Assembly: GCF_016918855.1 (NCBI RefSeq)
Contig: NZ_JADKYB010000020.1
Coordinates: 62,001 to 126,000, forward strand
DNA length: 64,000 bases
From: Actinacidiphila acididurans
GTDB lineage: Bacteria; Actinomycetota; Actinomycetes; Streptomycetales; Streptomycetaceae
Direction of reading: 5' to 3'
The notes beneath the pieces were generated by a model. The model was not told the DNA's origin. It worked only from the letters and a program-made list of their open reading frames with translations, and ran no database searches. Made by a program: the position numbers and the translations under genes. Of the stretch, positions 52,948 through 60,396 are shown piece after piece. Each line of letters begins with the position of its first letter. Positions within the stretch are counted from its first letter, which is position 1.

Positions 52948-53372
52948 GCGACGCCTCCGTCCTGCGTGCTGTCCGGATGACCGGCCCCGGGCCGGGCGAG
53001 TACGGCGTTACGACCTCCCGCGCGGCCCGCGGCACGGCGGCCGGGCGCGGTGGCCGAAGCGTTTACGGAGCCGTCCGGCCCGGCGAACCCGGGGGCGGTC
53101 CGGGCCCGCGGCCGTCCCGTGGCAGAGGCCGACCCCGGCGTACGGACCGGCTGTGCGACCGTACGTGCCCCGCGGCGGCCGGCCGGCGGTACCGAACCGG
53201 CGATGCGGGCGAGCCCGCGGCCCCTCGGCTCGGCGGTCCGGGCCCCCGGCCGCCTCGTGACAGCGGCCGACCCCGGTGTACGGACCGGCTGCGCCGCCGT
53301 ACGGGTGCCCGGGCGTGCGCCGGTGTGCGCCGGCGGGGGGGCCGTACCCGGGAGGGGACGGGCTGGGGTCAT
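52944..53372 (-). CDS. Candidate 142-residue Arg/Pro/Ala-rich protein inside the XDH-like operon
   Basis: An ORF exactly filling the space between the 2Fe-2S subunit and the molybdenum subunit. Its ATG overlaps the previous stop (ATGA at 53372-53369) and its stop overlaps the next start (ATGA at 52947-52944), the coupling used by the other genes of the operon. The sequence is basic and of low complexity (about one residue in five is Arg) and contains two copies, 46 residues apart, of RTxAQPVRTPGSA followed by RP-ARTA (positions about 24 and 70). No domain is recognised. It could be a real small protein or a translated spacer. Confidence 0.5.
   Translation of the reverse strand: MTPARPLPGTAPPPAHTGARPGTRTAAQPVRTPGSAAVTRRPGARTAEPRGRGLARIAGSVPPAGRRGARTVAQPVRTPGSASATGRPRARTAPGFAGPDGSVNASATAPGRRAAGRAGGRNAVLARPGAGHPDSTQDGGVA
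53095..53305. repeat. Two 75-bp imperfect repeats, 138-bp period
   Basis: Bases from 53095 (gcggtccgggccc, gaccccggcgtacggaccgg) recur from 53233 with about 85% identity. The 138-bp period is 46 codons, so the duplication keeps the frame of the ORF on the minus strand. Confidence 0.8.
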
Positions 53373-55081
53373 GCGGTGGCCTCCGGGGCGCCGGTCCTGG
53401 CCTGGTGGGGGACGCGGACCGGGTCGGAGTCGGCGGGGGTGCCGTCCTCGTCGGTGCCGCGCTCGGTGACGACCTGGCGGACGGCGTCCAGCACCCCGCG
53501 ATAGCCCGAGCAGCGGCACAGGTTGCCGCTGATCGCCTGGCGTACGTCCAGGTCGGTGGGGTGGTGGTTGCCTTCGAGCAGGTCGTGGACGGTCATGGCC
53601 AGGCCCGGGATGCAGAAGCCGCACTGCACGGCGCCGCATTCGGCGAGGGCGCGCTGCACGTCGGAGGGGCGGCCGTCCACGGTCAGGCCCTCGACGGTAC
53701 GGACCTCGCTGCCGGCCGCGGTGGCCGCGGGCACCAGGCAGGAGGCGACGAGCCGGCCGTCGACCTGCACCGAGCAGGCCCCGCACTCGCCCTGCTCGCA
53801 GCCGTCCTTGGCGCCGGCCAGGCCCAGCCGCTCGCGCAGCACGTACAGCAGCGACTCGCCGAGCCAGGCGTCGGTGACCGGCCGGTCGGTGCCGTTGACC
53901 CGCAGCATGTACGAGGCGACCGGGTGCTCGCTGCGGGTCGGCTCGGCGGGCTCGGGTTCCGGTTCGGGCGCGGCCTCGTCGTCGGTCTCCGGAGCGTCCA
54001 GCGCGCCCGCAGCGTCCGAAGTGTTCTGTGCGTCCGCCGCGGATGCCTCGGGAGGGAGCGGCTGCGCGGCACCGGGCGGCGCCGCCGGGTCGCCCTCGGG
54101 CAGGTCCGGGTGCGAGCCGGCCGCCTCGGGGGCGGGCCCCTCGGGGACCACGGCCTCGGGGAGGGGCTGCGGCGCGTAGGGGGCGGACGGGTCGGGCAGC
54201 GGGTCGCCGGCCGTCGGGAAGGACGTACCGGCCTCGGCGGCCAGTCCCGCGTCGGGCGCGGCGGCGTCCAGGGTGTGTGGAGCGGCCACCGCCGGGTCGT
54301 CGGGGTGGGCGGCCGGGGGCTCCACCCGCTCGGGGTCGTCCACCACGCCGGCCCAGGCGGCGTCGGCGGCCGGGGCGTGCGCGGGCAGCCAGGGCACGCC
54401 CCCGCTCTCGGGACCGGTGAACGCCGGCCACTCGCCGGTGAGATGGTCGCCGGAGCCGGAGCCGGCGCCGCGGTACACCGACGGGAAGTCCCCCGGCGCC
54501 TCGGTGCGCGGCGCCTGCGTGTGCAGGGCTTCGATGTGCGGGACTTCCGTATGCGGGGCTTCGATGTGCGGCGCTTCCGTGTGCACGGCCTCGGCGTGCG
54601 CCGCTTCCACGTGCGCCTGCCGGGCGGCGGCCCTGGCCGCTTCGGCGGCCTGCGCAGCCTCCGCGGCCGCCGCTTGGGCCGCCTGCGCGGCCTGTGCCGC
54701 CGCGGCCCCCTGCCCGAACATCCCCGCGGGGAAGGACTGGGTGGTGGGCGGGGCGGGCGAGGGCGCCTGGTCCCAGGCGGACGGGGAGTAGCTGCCGAGC
54801 GTGTACTCCCCCGATTCCACGTCCGGTTCGTCCCTGATGACCGGGATCGTCCACGCGGTGGCGGGGTCGGCCGGATCGGCACCGGACTGGTCGGGGGGCG
54901 CGGCCGGGCCGACCGGGCCGTGCGCGCCCAGCGGGTCCTCGCCGGGCCGCGGCTGCGGCGGGATCTGCGCGGCGAAGGAGACGTGCATGGTCTGGTCGGG
55001 GTCGTAGTCCCCGCCGCCCGGAACGGGCTGCCAGGCCCCGGAGTTGCCGGGCACGCCCGGCTGCTGCGGCTGGTCGGTCAT
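53369..55081 (-). CDS. 2Fe-2S subunit of an XDH-type enzyme with 385-residue N-terminal extension
   Basis: 570 residues. The C-terminal 180 residues are a normal small subunit: plant-type ferredoxin ligands Cys428, Cys433, Cys436 and Cys448 (CEQGECGAC...VASC) and the second cluster Cys487, Cys490, Cys522, Cys524 (CGFC...CRC). The N-terminal 385 residues are unusual: Pro/Gln/Gly-rich start, an Ala-rich helix or coiled coil (AAAAQAAQAAQAAAAEAAQA), short repeats of the form (A/V)PHxE, then an acidic Pro/Ala tail (PETDDEAAPEPEPEPAEP). Standard family members are about 160-180 residues. The start overlaps the FAD subunit stop (ATGA). Confidence 0.9.
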   Translation of the reverse strand: MTDQPQQPGVPGNSGAWQPVPGGGDYDPDQTMHVSFAAQIPPQPRPGEDPLGAHGPVGPAAPPDQSGADPADPATAWTIPVIRDEPDVESGEYTLGSYSPSAWDQAPSPAPPTTQSFPAGMFGQGAAAAQAAQAAQAAAAEAAQAAEAARAAARQAHVEAAHAEAVHTEAPHIEAPHTEVPHIEALHTQAPRTEAPGDFPSVYRGAGSGSGDHLTGEWPAFTGPESGGVPWLPAHAPAADAAWAGVVDDPERVEPPAAHPDDPAVAAPHTLDAAAPDAGLAAEAGTSFPTAGDPLPDPSAPYAPQPLPEAVVPEGPAPEAAGSHPDLPEGDPAAPPGAAQPLPPEASAADAQNTSDAAGALDAPETDDEAAPEPEPEPAEPTRSEHPVASYMLRVNGTDRPVTDAWLGESLLYVLRERLGLAGAKDGCEQGECGACSVQVDGRLVASCLVPAATAAGSEVRTVEGLTVDGRPSDVQRALAECGAVQCGFCIPGLAMTVHDLLEGNHHPTDLDVRQAISGNLCRCSGYRGVLDAVRQVVTERGTDEDGTPADSDPVRVPHQARTGAPEATA

Positions 55082-55950
55082 GCCAGAGCCCTCCCGAGCG
55101 CTCGGCGGGACAGTGTGGCCACGGTACGCCGCAGTTGCACCGCGGCGGGCGGCAGTTCGACCCCGGGCTGATCGGGGATGCAGGCCGCCGCCACGTACTC
55201 CCCGAAGGCCGTGCAGGCCTCGGGCGCGAGCGTACGCTCCCCGTCCCAGTCGATCAGTCCGGCCACCCACTGCTCGGCCTCCAGGGGCCGCAGCGGCACC
55301 GGCGCGACCGCGCCGACCGAGCAGCGCACCTGGCGCCGGGCCGGGTCGACGACCAGGGCCACCGAGGCGGTGGCGCGGCCGGGCCCGGTGCGGCCGGTGG
55401 CTTTCAGGAAGGTCTGCGGGGCGTGCAGCAGCGGGATGCGGACGAAGGCCAGCAGTTCGCCGGGGCGCAGCGGGTCCATGCCGGTGAGCAGGTGGCTGAC
55501 CGGCAGTTCGCGGTCGCCCTCCGGCCCGGCGAGGATCACGCTCGCCTCCAGCGCGGCCAGCACCGGCAGCGCGTCGCCGGTCGGGGCCGCGGTCACGATG
55601 TTGCCCCCGAGGGTGCCGGCGTTGCGGATCTGCGGCGGGCCGGCCGAGCGAGCGGCGGCGGCCAGCGCCGGGATCAGCGCGGCGAAGTCGGGGCGGCCCA
55701 TCCGGGCGTGGGTCAGGCCCGCGCCCAGCAGCGCGGCACCGTCGGCGTACTGCCAGCCGCGGATCTCGCTGATCCGGCCGAGCCCGACCAGCGCGGCCGG
55801 GCGCAGCAGGCCGGAGTTGACGGCCGCCATCAGGTCGGTGCCGCCGGCGACCGGCACGGCGCTGGGCATGGCGGCCAGTGCCGCCACGGCCTCGTCGAGC
55901 GAGGACGGCAGCGTGACGTTCTCCGCCGCCTGTCCTGCATACGTGCTCAC
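55078..55950 (-). CDS. FAD-binding subunit of an XDH-type enzyme
   Basis: 290 residues, medium subunit. FAD-binding loops are VPVAGGTDLMAAVNSG and IRNAGTLGGNIVTAAPTGDA, the two motifs of the CoxM/PucC group; the C-terminal part is the CO-dehydrogenase flavoprotein domain (FLKATGRTGPGRATASVALV). It carries electrons between the iron-sulfur subunit and the acceptor. GTG 55950 starts the operon order FAD - 2Fe-2S - small ORF - molybdenum subunit. The maturation protein XdhC is not nearby. Confidence 0.92.
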   Translation of the reverse strand: MSTYAGQAAENVTLPSSLDEAVAALAAMPSAVPVAGGTDLMAAVNSGLLRPAALVGLGRISEIRGWQYADGAALLGAGLTHARMGRPDFAALIPALAAAARSAGPPQIRNAGTLGGNIVTAAPTGDALPVLAALEASVILAGPEGDRELPVSHLLTGMDPLRPGELLAFVRIPLLHAPQTFLKATGRTGPGRATASVALVVDPARRQVRCSVGAVAPVPLRPLEAEQWVAGLIDWDGERTLAPEACTAFGEYVAAACIPDQPGVELPPAAVQLRRTVATLSRRALGRALA

Positions 55951-56252
55951 GCCGCTGCCCCTTCCCGGCTTCCTGCGTCACGCGGTAGCCGTACGGTACG
56001 TGCTGACAGCCCGGACGTGGCAACTCTGGCACATGTTCCCCGGTGGTGAGCGCGTGGGTCCATGACGTACCGGTCCGTCCGCCACGGGCCCGAACGCACC
56101 GACCTGCCGGTACGGCCGGTTGTGCGGTGGTCGCCGGGGCCCGGGGGTGTCGCCGTGGTACGTACGGGGTCCACGGTGCCAGGTGGACGCGGGTGCCGGC
56201 AGCCGATCGCGGAAAGTCCGACAAATACTCTGACAATAACTTTGACAATGGC
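55951..56252. other. Upstream region of the XDH-like operon
   Basis: About 300 bp without a gene. It includes the AT-rich triple repeat at 56215-56250 and GC-rich DNA with gtacg/cgtac words; no convincing promoter was singled out. Confidence 0.5.
56215..56250 (-). repeat. Three AT-rich 12-bp direct repeats
   Basis: On the minus strand CATTGTCAAAGT, TATTGTCAGAGT and ATTTGTCGGACT follow each other with an exact 12-bp period. The stretch stands out by its AT content, 2 bp after the hexosaminidase stop and 265 bp upstream of the XDH-like operon. Confidence 0.75.
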
Positions 56253-57890
56253 TCACCCCACCGGGGGCGGGCCCGGCTTCGGGCGGCCGGGAATGCCGGG
56301 GCGGCGCTGCCAGGGGCGCGGGCCGCCGGGCGGGCGGTATTCCACGCCGAGGGCGTCGAGCCGGGCGTAGTGGGTGGTCATCCGGCGCTCGAAGCCGGGC
56401 CAGTCGCGCTCGGCGGGGGCGGGCAGCGGGGTCCAGGCGACCTCGGCGAAGGCGGCCAGCCGCGGGAAGGCCATGTAGTCCACCACCCGGACCGAGTCCA
56501 TCACCTCGGTCCACGCGTTGGCCTGGGTGCCGATGACGTGCCGGGCCTCGTCCTCGGTGAGGTCGCCGGGCACCGGCTCGAACCGGTAGACGTCCTCCAG
56601 GGTGCGGGCGTGGGCGATCGGCACCGGCTCGTCGGGGTCCTCGGACTGCCGCCAGTCCAGGTAGACGTGGCTCTGCGGGCACATCACCACGTCGTGCCCG
56701 GCCCGGGCGGCGGCGATGCCGCCGCTGTAGCCGCGCCAGGAGGCGACGGCGGCGCCGGGGGCGAGGCCGCCCTCCAGGATCTCGTCCCAGCCGATCAGCC
56801 GCCGGCCGCGCTCGGCGAGCCACCGGTCGAAGTGCCGGATCAGCCAGCTCTGCAGCTCGTCCTCGTCCTTCAGCTCGAGCTCCACGATGCGGTCCTTGGC
56901 GGTGACCGAGGACTGCCACTGCTCCTTGGGGCACTCGTCGCCGCCGACGTGGACGAACTCGCCGGGAAAGATCTCCAGCAGCTCGGTGAGGACGTTCTCG
57001 TAGAAGCGCAGGGTGTCCTCGGTGGGGGCCAGCACATTGGGGTTGACGCCCCAGCTGGTGAGCACCCCGAGTTCGGTGGTGTCGATCACGTCGGCGTTGC
57101 CGAGTTCGGGGTAGGCGGCGATGGCGGCCTGGGAGTGGCCGGGGATGTCCACCTCGGGGACGACGGTGATGTGCCGCTCGGCGGCGTAGGCGACGATCTC
57201 GCGCAGGTCGTCCTGGGTGTAGTAGCCGCCGTGCGGGCGCTCGTCCCACACCTGGGACTCGCGCAGGCCCACCTTGGTGCGCGTCCGCCAGGCGCCGACC
57301 TCGGTCAGGCGCGGGTACTGCCGGATCTCCACCCGCCAGCCCTGGTCGTCGGTCAGGTGCAGGTGGAGCACGTTGAGCTTGTGGGCGGCCATCAGGTCCA
57401 GGTAGCGCAGCACCACGTCCTTGGGCATGAAGTGGCGGGCCACGTCCAGCATGAAGCCGCGCCAGCCGAAGCGGGGCGCGTCCTGGAGGTGCAGGGCGGG
57501 CACCCGCCAGGTGCGGCCCCGGCCCAGCGGAGCGCGGCGGTACGCGTCCGGGCCGAGGAGCTGGCGCAGGGTCTGCGCGCCCCAGAAGACGCCGGCAGGG
57601 CCCGCGCCGGTGATCCGTACGCCCGAGGACGGGTCCACGGTGATCCGGTACGCCTCCGGGCCGCCGGGTACGTGCTCGTCGATCGCCAGCCGCACCACCC
57701 CGTCGGCCGACCGCTCCCCCGGGGCGAACGCCAGCCCGGTGGCCGCGCCCAGCACCCCTCTCATCCACCGCGCCACCGCCTCCGTCCCCGGCCCTGCGGC
57801 CAGCACGGTCCCTGCCGTGAGCGTGAAGCCGTCCTCTTCCGAATACGCGGTGACGTGGCGGGGGTGCGGGATGAGATCCATGGAGGTCAT
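56253..57890 (-). CDS. Beta-N-acetylhexosaminidase (GH20)
   Basis: 545 residues. It releases GlcNAc from chitobiose and related sugars. The catalytic pair is Asp318-Glu319 in HVGGDECPKEQW; other family motifs are FGWRGFMLDVARHFMPKDVV, LNVLHLHLTDDQGWR, VVPEVDIPGHSQAAIAAYPE and GTQANAWTE. No signal peptide is visible, so the enzyme is probably cytoplasmic and acts on imported chitobiose. ATG 57890 follows GGAGG (ATG 57881 possible). A DasR-type box lies 20-35 bp upstream. Confidence 0.94.
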   Translation of the reverse strand: MTSMDLIPHPRHVTAYSEEDGFTLTAGTVLAAGPGTEAVARWMRGVLGAATGLAFAPGERSADGVVRLAIDEHVPGGPEAYRITVDPSSGVRITGAGPAGVFWGAQTLRQLLGPDAYRRAPLGRGRTWRVPALHLQDAPRFGWRGFMLDVARHFMPKDVVLRYLDLMAAHKLNVLHLHLTDDQGWRVEIRQYPRLTEVGAWRTRTKVGLRESQVWDERPHGGYYTQDDLREIVAYAAERHITVVPEVDIPGHSQAAIAAYPELGNADVIDTTELGVLTSWGVNPNVLAPTEDTLRFYENVLTELLEIFPGEFVHVGGDECPKEQWQSSVTAKDRIVELELKDEDELQSWLIRHFDRWLAERGRRLIGWDEILEGGLAPGAAVASWRGYSGGIAAARAGHDVVMCPQSHVYLDWRQSEDPDEPVPIAHARTLEDVYRFEPVPGDLTEDEARHVIGTQANAWTEVMDSVRVVDYMAFPRLAAFAEVAWTPLPAPAERDWPGFERRMTTHYARLDALGVEYRPPGGPRPWQRRPGIPGRPKPGPPPVG

Positions 57891-57909
57891 CCTGCCTCCA
57901 GCATGGTCG

Positions 57910-57925
57910 ATTGGCATAGACCATT
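57910..57925 (-). promoter_or_regulatory. DasR-type box before the hexosaminidase gene
   Basis: AATGGTCTATGCCAAT on the minus strand matches the DasR consensus ACTGGTCTAGACCACT at 12 of 16 positions, with the TGGTCTA half intact. Position just before a GlcNAc-releasing enzyme fits DasR repression relieved by GlcN-6-P. Confidence 0.65.
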
Positions 57926-57985
57926 GCGCGAACCCGCACGTGCGGGGGTGGTACGGGGAGGGCTGGGGTTGTGCGCTGCCTTACG

Positions 57986-59254
57986 TCAAAGACTCCGCAG
58001 ACGTTCCACCCGCGCTCGGCCCACTGCCACCGCCGTGACCGTCAGGGCCAGCACCAGCCAGACCAGGTGGGCGGCCAGGAGGGCGGCCCAGGGGGTGCCG
58101 TGGATGCGGGCGGCGGAGAGGGCGAGGGTGGTGAGGAGCAGGGCGACGGCGCCGGCGAGCTGGGCGCGGCCGAGCCAGGTCTGGAGGAAGGCGCGGCGGG
58201 CGAACCAGCCGCCGTACCACCAGCTGACCGTGAGGGCGACGGCCAGGAGGAGGGGGAGGGCGATGCCGGCGACCAGGGCGACGGCCCAGGGGGCCCAGGG
58301 GTGGCCCTGGCTGGCGCGGTCGGAGGGGAGGGCGGTGGTGAGCAGCGGGACCAGGGGGAGCGCGGCGACCGCGTTCATCTCGCGGATGCGGCGCAGCCCG
58401 GGATCGCCGGCCAGTTCGGTGCGGACCGTGGCGCGGATGCCGCGCAGCCGGTGGCCCACCGGCATCCCGCTGCGGCGGCCGGCGGAGACCGCGAAGACGG
58501 CGATCAGAGTGATGCCCATCAGCGCGCCGACGCCGGCGGCGAGGAAGCCCCAGCCGTCGCCGCCCTCGATCCGGAAGAGCTGGAGGCCGAACAGCAGGGC
58601 CATGGCGGCGGCGCCGATGGCCGCGCCGGTGCGCGGGGCGGTCAGCTCGGCGGGTGAGGCGCCGAGTATCAGGGCGCGTTCCACGGCCTGCTGGTGCTCC
58701 GCGCGGTGCCGCCTGGGTATGCGGCCGAGCACGCCGCGCCCGGCGGTCAGCGAGCGGGCCAGGGCCACGTGCGCCTCGGCCTCGCGCGGGGCGAGCACGA
58801 CCGCGCGGCGGGCGGCGGCCACCGCGTCGGGGACGCGGCCGAGCCGCCGGTAGACGTCGGAGAGCAGCACCGCCGGCTCCCAGCCGTCGGGGTCGGCGCC
58901 GCTCGCGCGCAGCGCCACGGTCAGTGCGGCATGCGCCTCGTCCAGGGCCAGCAGCACCACGCCGGCCAGGACGAAGACGTCCGCCGCCTCGGCCGGGCCG
59001 GCGATGGCCAGCGCCCAGTCGACGGTCTCGCGGGCCTGCGCGTGGCGTTTCTCCTGGGCGAGGATCCAGGCCCGCAGCAGGTAACCGGCGCTGCCGTTGC
59101 GCTCCACGAAGGCGTCGCCGACCGCGGCATGCGCCTCGGCGTAGCGGCCCTGGCCGACCAGGGCGTGCACCCGTTCCCCGATGACGGCGTCGTCGTCGTG
59201 GCCGTCGGGCTGGTCCGGTGCCCCGGACACGCCTCCGTCACCCACGCCGTTCAA
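57986..59254 (-). CDS. TPR-containing multi-pass membrane protein
   Basis: 422 residues. The first 200 residues contain tetratricopeptide-like helices (ALVGQGRYAEAHAAVGDAFV, DVYRRLGRVPDAVAAARRAV, LAPREAEAHVALARSL). The second half has about five transmembrane helices, for example AAIGAAAMALLFGLQLFRI, FLAAGVGALMGITLIAVFAV and LLAAHLVWLVLALTVTAVAV. Likely a cytoplasmic interaction domain on a membrane anchor; function unknown. It reads in the same direction as the hexosaminidase gene. Confidence 0.82.
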   Translation of the reverse strand: MNGVGDGGVSGAPDQPDGHDDDAVIGERVHALVGQGRYAEAHAAVGDAFVERNGSAGYLLRAWILAQEKRHAQARETVDWALAIAGPAEAADVFVLAGVVLLALDEAHAALTVALRASGADPDGWEPAVLLSDVYRRLGRVPDAVAAARRAVVLAPREAEAHVALARSLTAGRGVLGRIPRRHRAEHQQAVERALILGASPAELTAPRTGAAIGAAAMALLFGLQLFRIEGGDGWGFLAAGVGALMGITLIAVFAVSAGRRSGMPVGHRLRGIRATVRTELAGDPGLRRIREMNAVAALPLVPLLTTALPSDRASQGHPWAPWAVALVAGIALPLLLAVALTVSWWYGGWFARRAFLQTWLGRAQLAGAVALLLTTLALSAARIHGTPWAALLAAHLVWLVLALTVTAVAVGRARVERLRSL

Positions 59255-59296
59255 CGTTCTCCCCTGGATCCTGCCGCAGTCGTGCCGGCATGGCCG

Positions 59297-59593
59297 TCAG
59301 GCGCCGCCCTTGCCCTTGCCGGACTTGTCGCCGTCACCGCCGCCCAGCGGCATGCCCTCGTAGATCTCCTTGCACATCGGGCAGACCGGGTACTTCTTCG
59401 GGTCGCGGCCGGGGACCCACACCTTGCCGCACAGGGCGACAACGGGCGTGCCCTCCAGGGCGCTCGCCATGATCTTGTCCTTCTGGACATAGTGCGCGTA
59501 GCGCTCGTGGTCGCCGTCACCGTGGGATACCTGCGGAGTCGGCTCGACCAGGGTGCCGGTGCCGGTCCCGCGCTCGGGCTCAAGAGTGCTCAT
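59297..59593 (-). CDS. DUF3039 family protein
   Basis: 98 residues. A conserved actinobacterial protein with a zinc-ribbon-like CxxC (YPVCPMCKEIYEGM) and another Cys in VVALCGKVWVPGRDPKK; the start is MSTLEPERGTGTGTLVEPTP and the end Gly/Lys-rich. Probably a small metal-binding protein; function unknown. ATG 59593 with TACGCT 8 nt upstream suggests a leaderless message. Confidence 0.88.
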   Translation of the reverse strand: MSTLEPERGTGTGTLVEPTPQVSHGDGDHERYAHYVQKDKIMASALEGTPVVALCGKVWVPGRDPKKYPVCPMCKEIYEGMPLGGGDGDKSGKGKGGA

Positions 59594-59621
59594 AACCGTC
59601 AAGCGTAAATGAGACCGCGGG

Positions 59622-60200
59622 TTAATTGAGCGACGGGTCGTCGGGATATGTGGCGACCATCGCCAATGCGCTGCGCTGCCGGCGCAGCACCGAGCGCCAC
59701 AACCCCTCCGGGGCGGGCGAGGAGATGTCGCCGGGCTCGGACTCCACCACGTACCAGGCGCCCTCGGCGAGTTCCTTCTCCAACTGGCCGGGGCCCCAGC
59801 CCGAGTAGCCGGCGAAGATGCGCAGGCTGCCGAGTTCGGCGGCCAGCAGTTCCGGCGGCGCCTCCAGGTCGACCAGGCCGATCGCGCCGTGCACCCGGCG
59901 CCAGCCCAGCACCTCGGTGGCCTCGCCGCCCCGCGACTCGCCCGGGACGACGGCCAGGCCCAGCGCGGAGTCCAGCGAGACCGGGCCGCCCTGGAAGACC
60001 ACCTGCGGGGCGCCGGCCAGCGCGGCCCACGGCTGGAGCACGTCGCCGACACCGACCGGGGTGGGCCGGTTGAGCACGACGCCGAGCGATCCTTGCGCGT
60101 CGTGGTCGAGCAGCAGCACCACGGACCGCTCGAAGTTGGGGTCGGCCAGGCGCGGGGTCGCCACGAGCAGCCGTCCGGTGAGCGAGGACACCTCGGTCAT
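59622..60200 (-). CDS. YqgE/AlgH family protein
   Basis: 192 residues. Family sequence includes LTGRLLVATPRLADPNFERS, VVLLLDHDAQGSLGVVLNRP, VVFQGGPVSLDSALGLAVVP and FAGYSGWGPGQLEKELAEGA. The role of YqgE/AlgH proteins is not settled. ATG 60200 is used; ATG 60209 is 3 codons further up. The frame upstream to 61070 is antisense to murA. Divergent from murA across 196 bp. Confidence 0.92.
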   Translation of the reverse strand: MTEVSSLTGRLLVATPRLADPNFERSVVLLLDHDAQGSLGVVLNRPTPVGVGDVLQPWAALAGAPQVVFQGGPVSLDSALGLAVVPGESRGGEATEVLGWRRVHGAIGLVDLEAPPELLAAELGSLRIFAGYSGWGPGQLEKELAEGAWYVVESEPGDISSPAPEGLWRSVLRRQRSALAMVATYPDDPSLN

Positions 60201-60396
60201 GGCTGACATGATCCCGCATCGCGTGGGCGCACGGAGCGGCCCGTCAAGCCGATTACCATGACTCACCTCCGCTCGTGCGGAGAGCGGGTCGTCTCCCCGT
60301 CCCGTTGCGACGGTCCCTGCCGACCGTCCTGCCCGAATGTTGCCGGCCGGCTCCGGCCGCCCGGCTGTCACTGCCCGTTCCGACGATCGCGAGACC

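Noticed and set aside
53369-56248. A 959-codon frame that would fuse the FAD region with the 2Fe-2S subunit
   Set aside because: The part upstream of 55081 is out of frame with the real FAD subunit and lacks family sequence.
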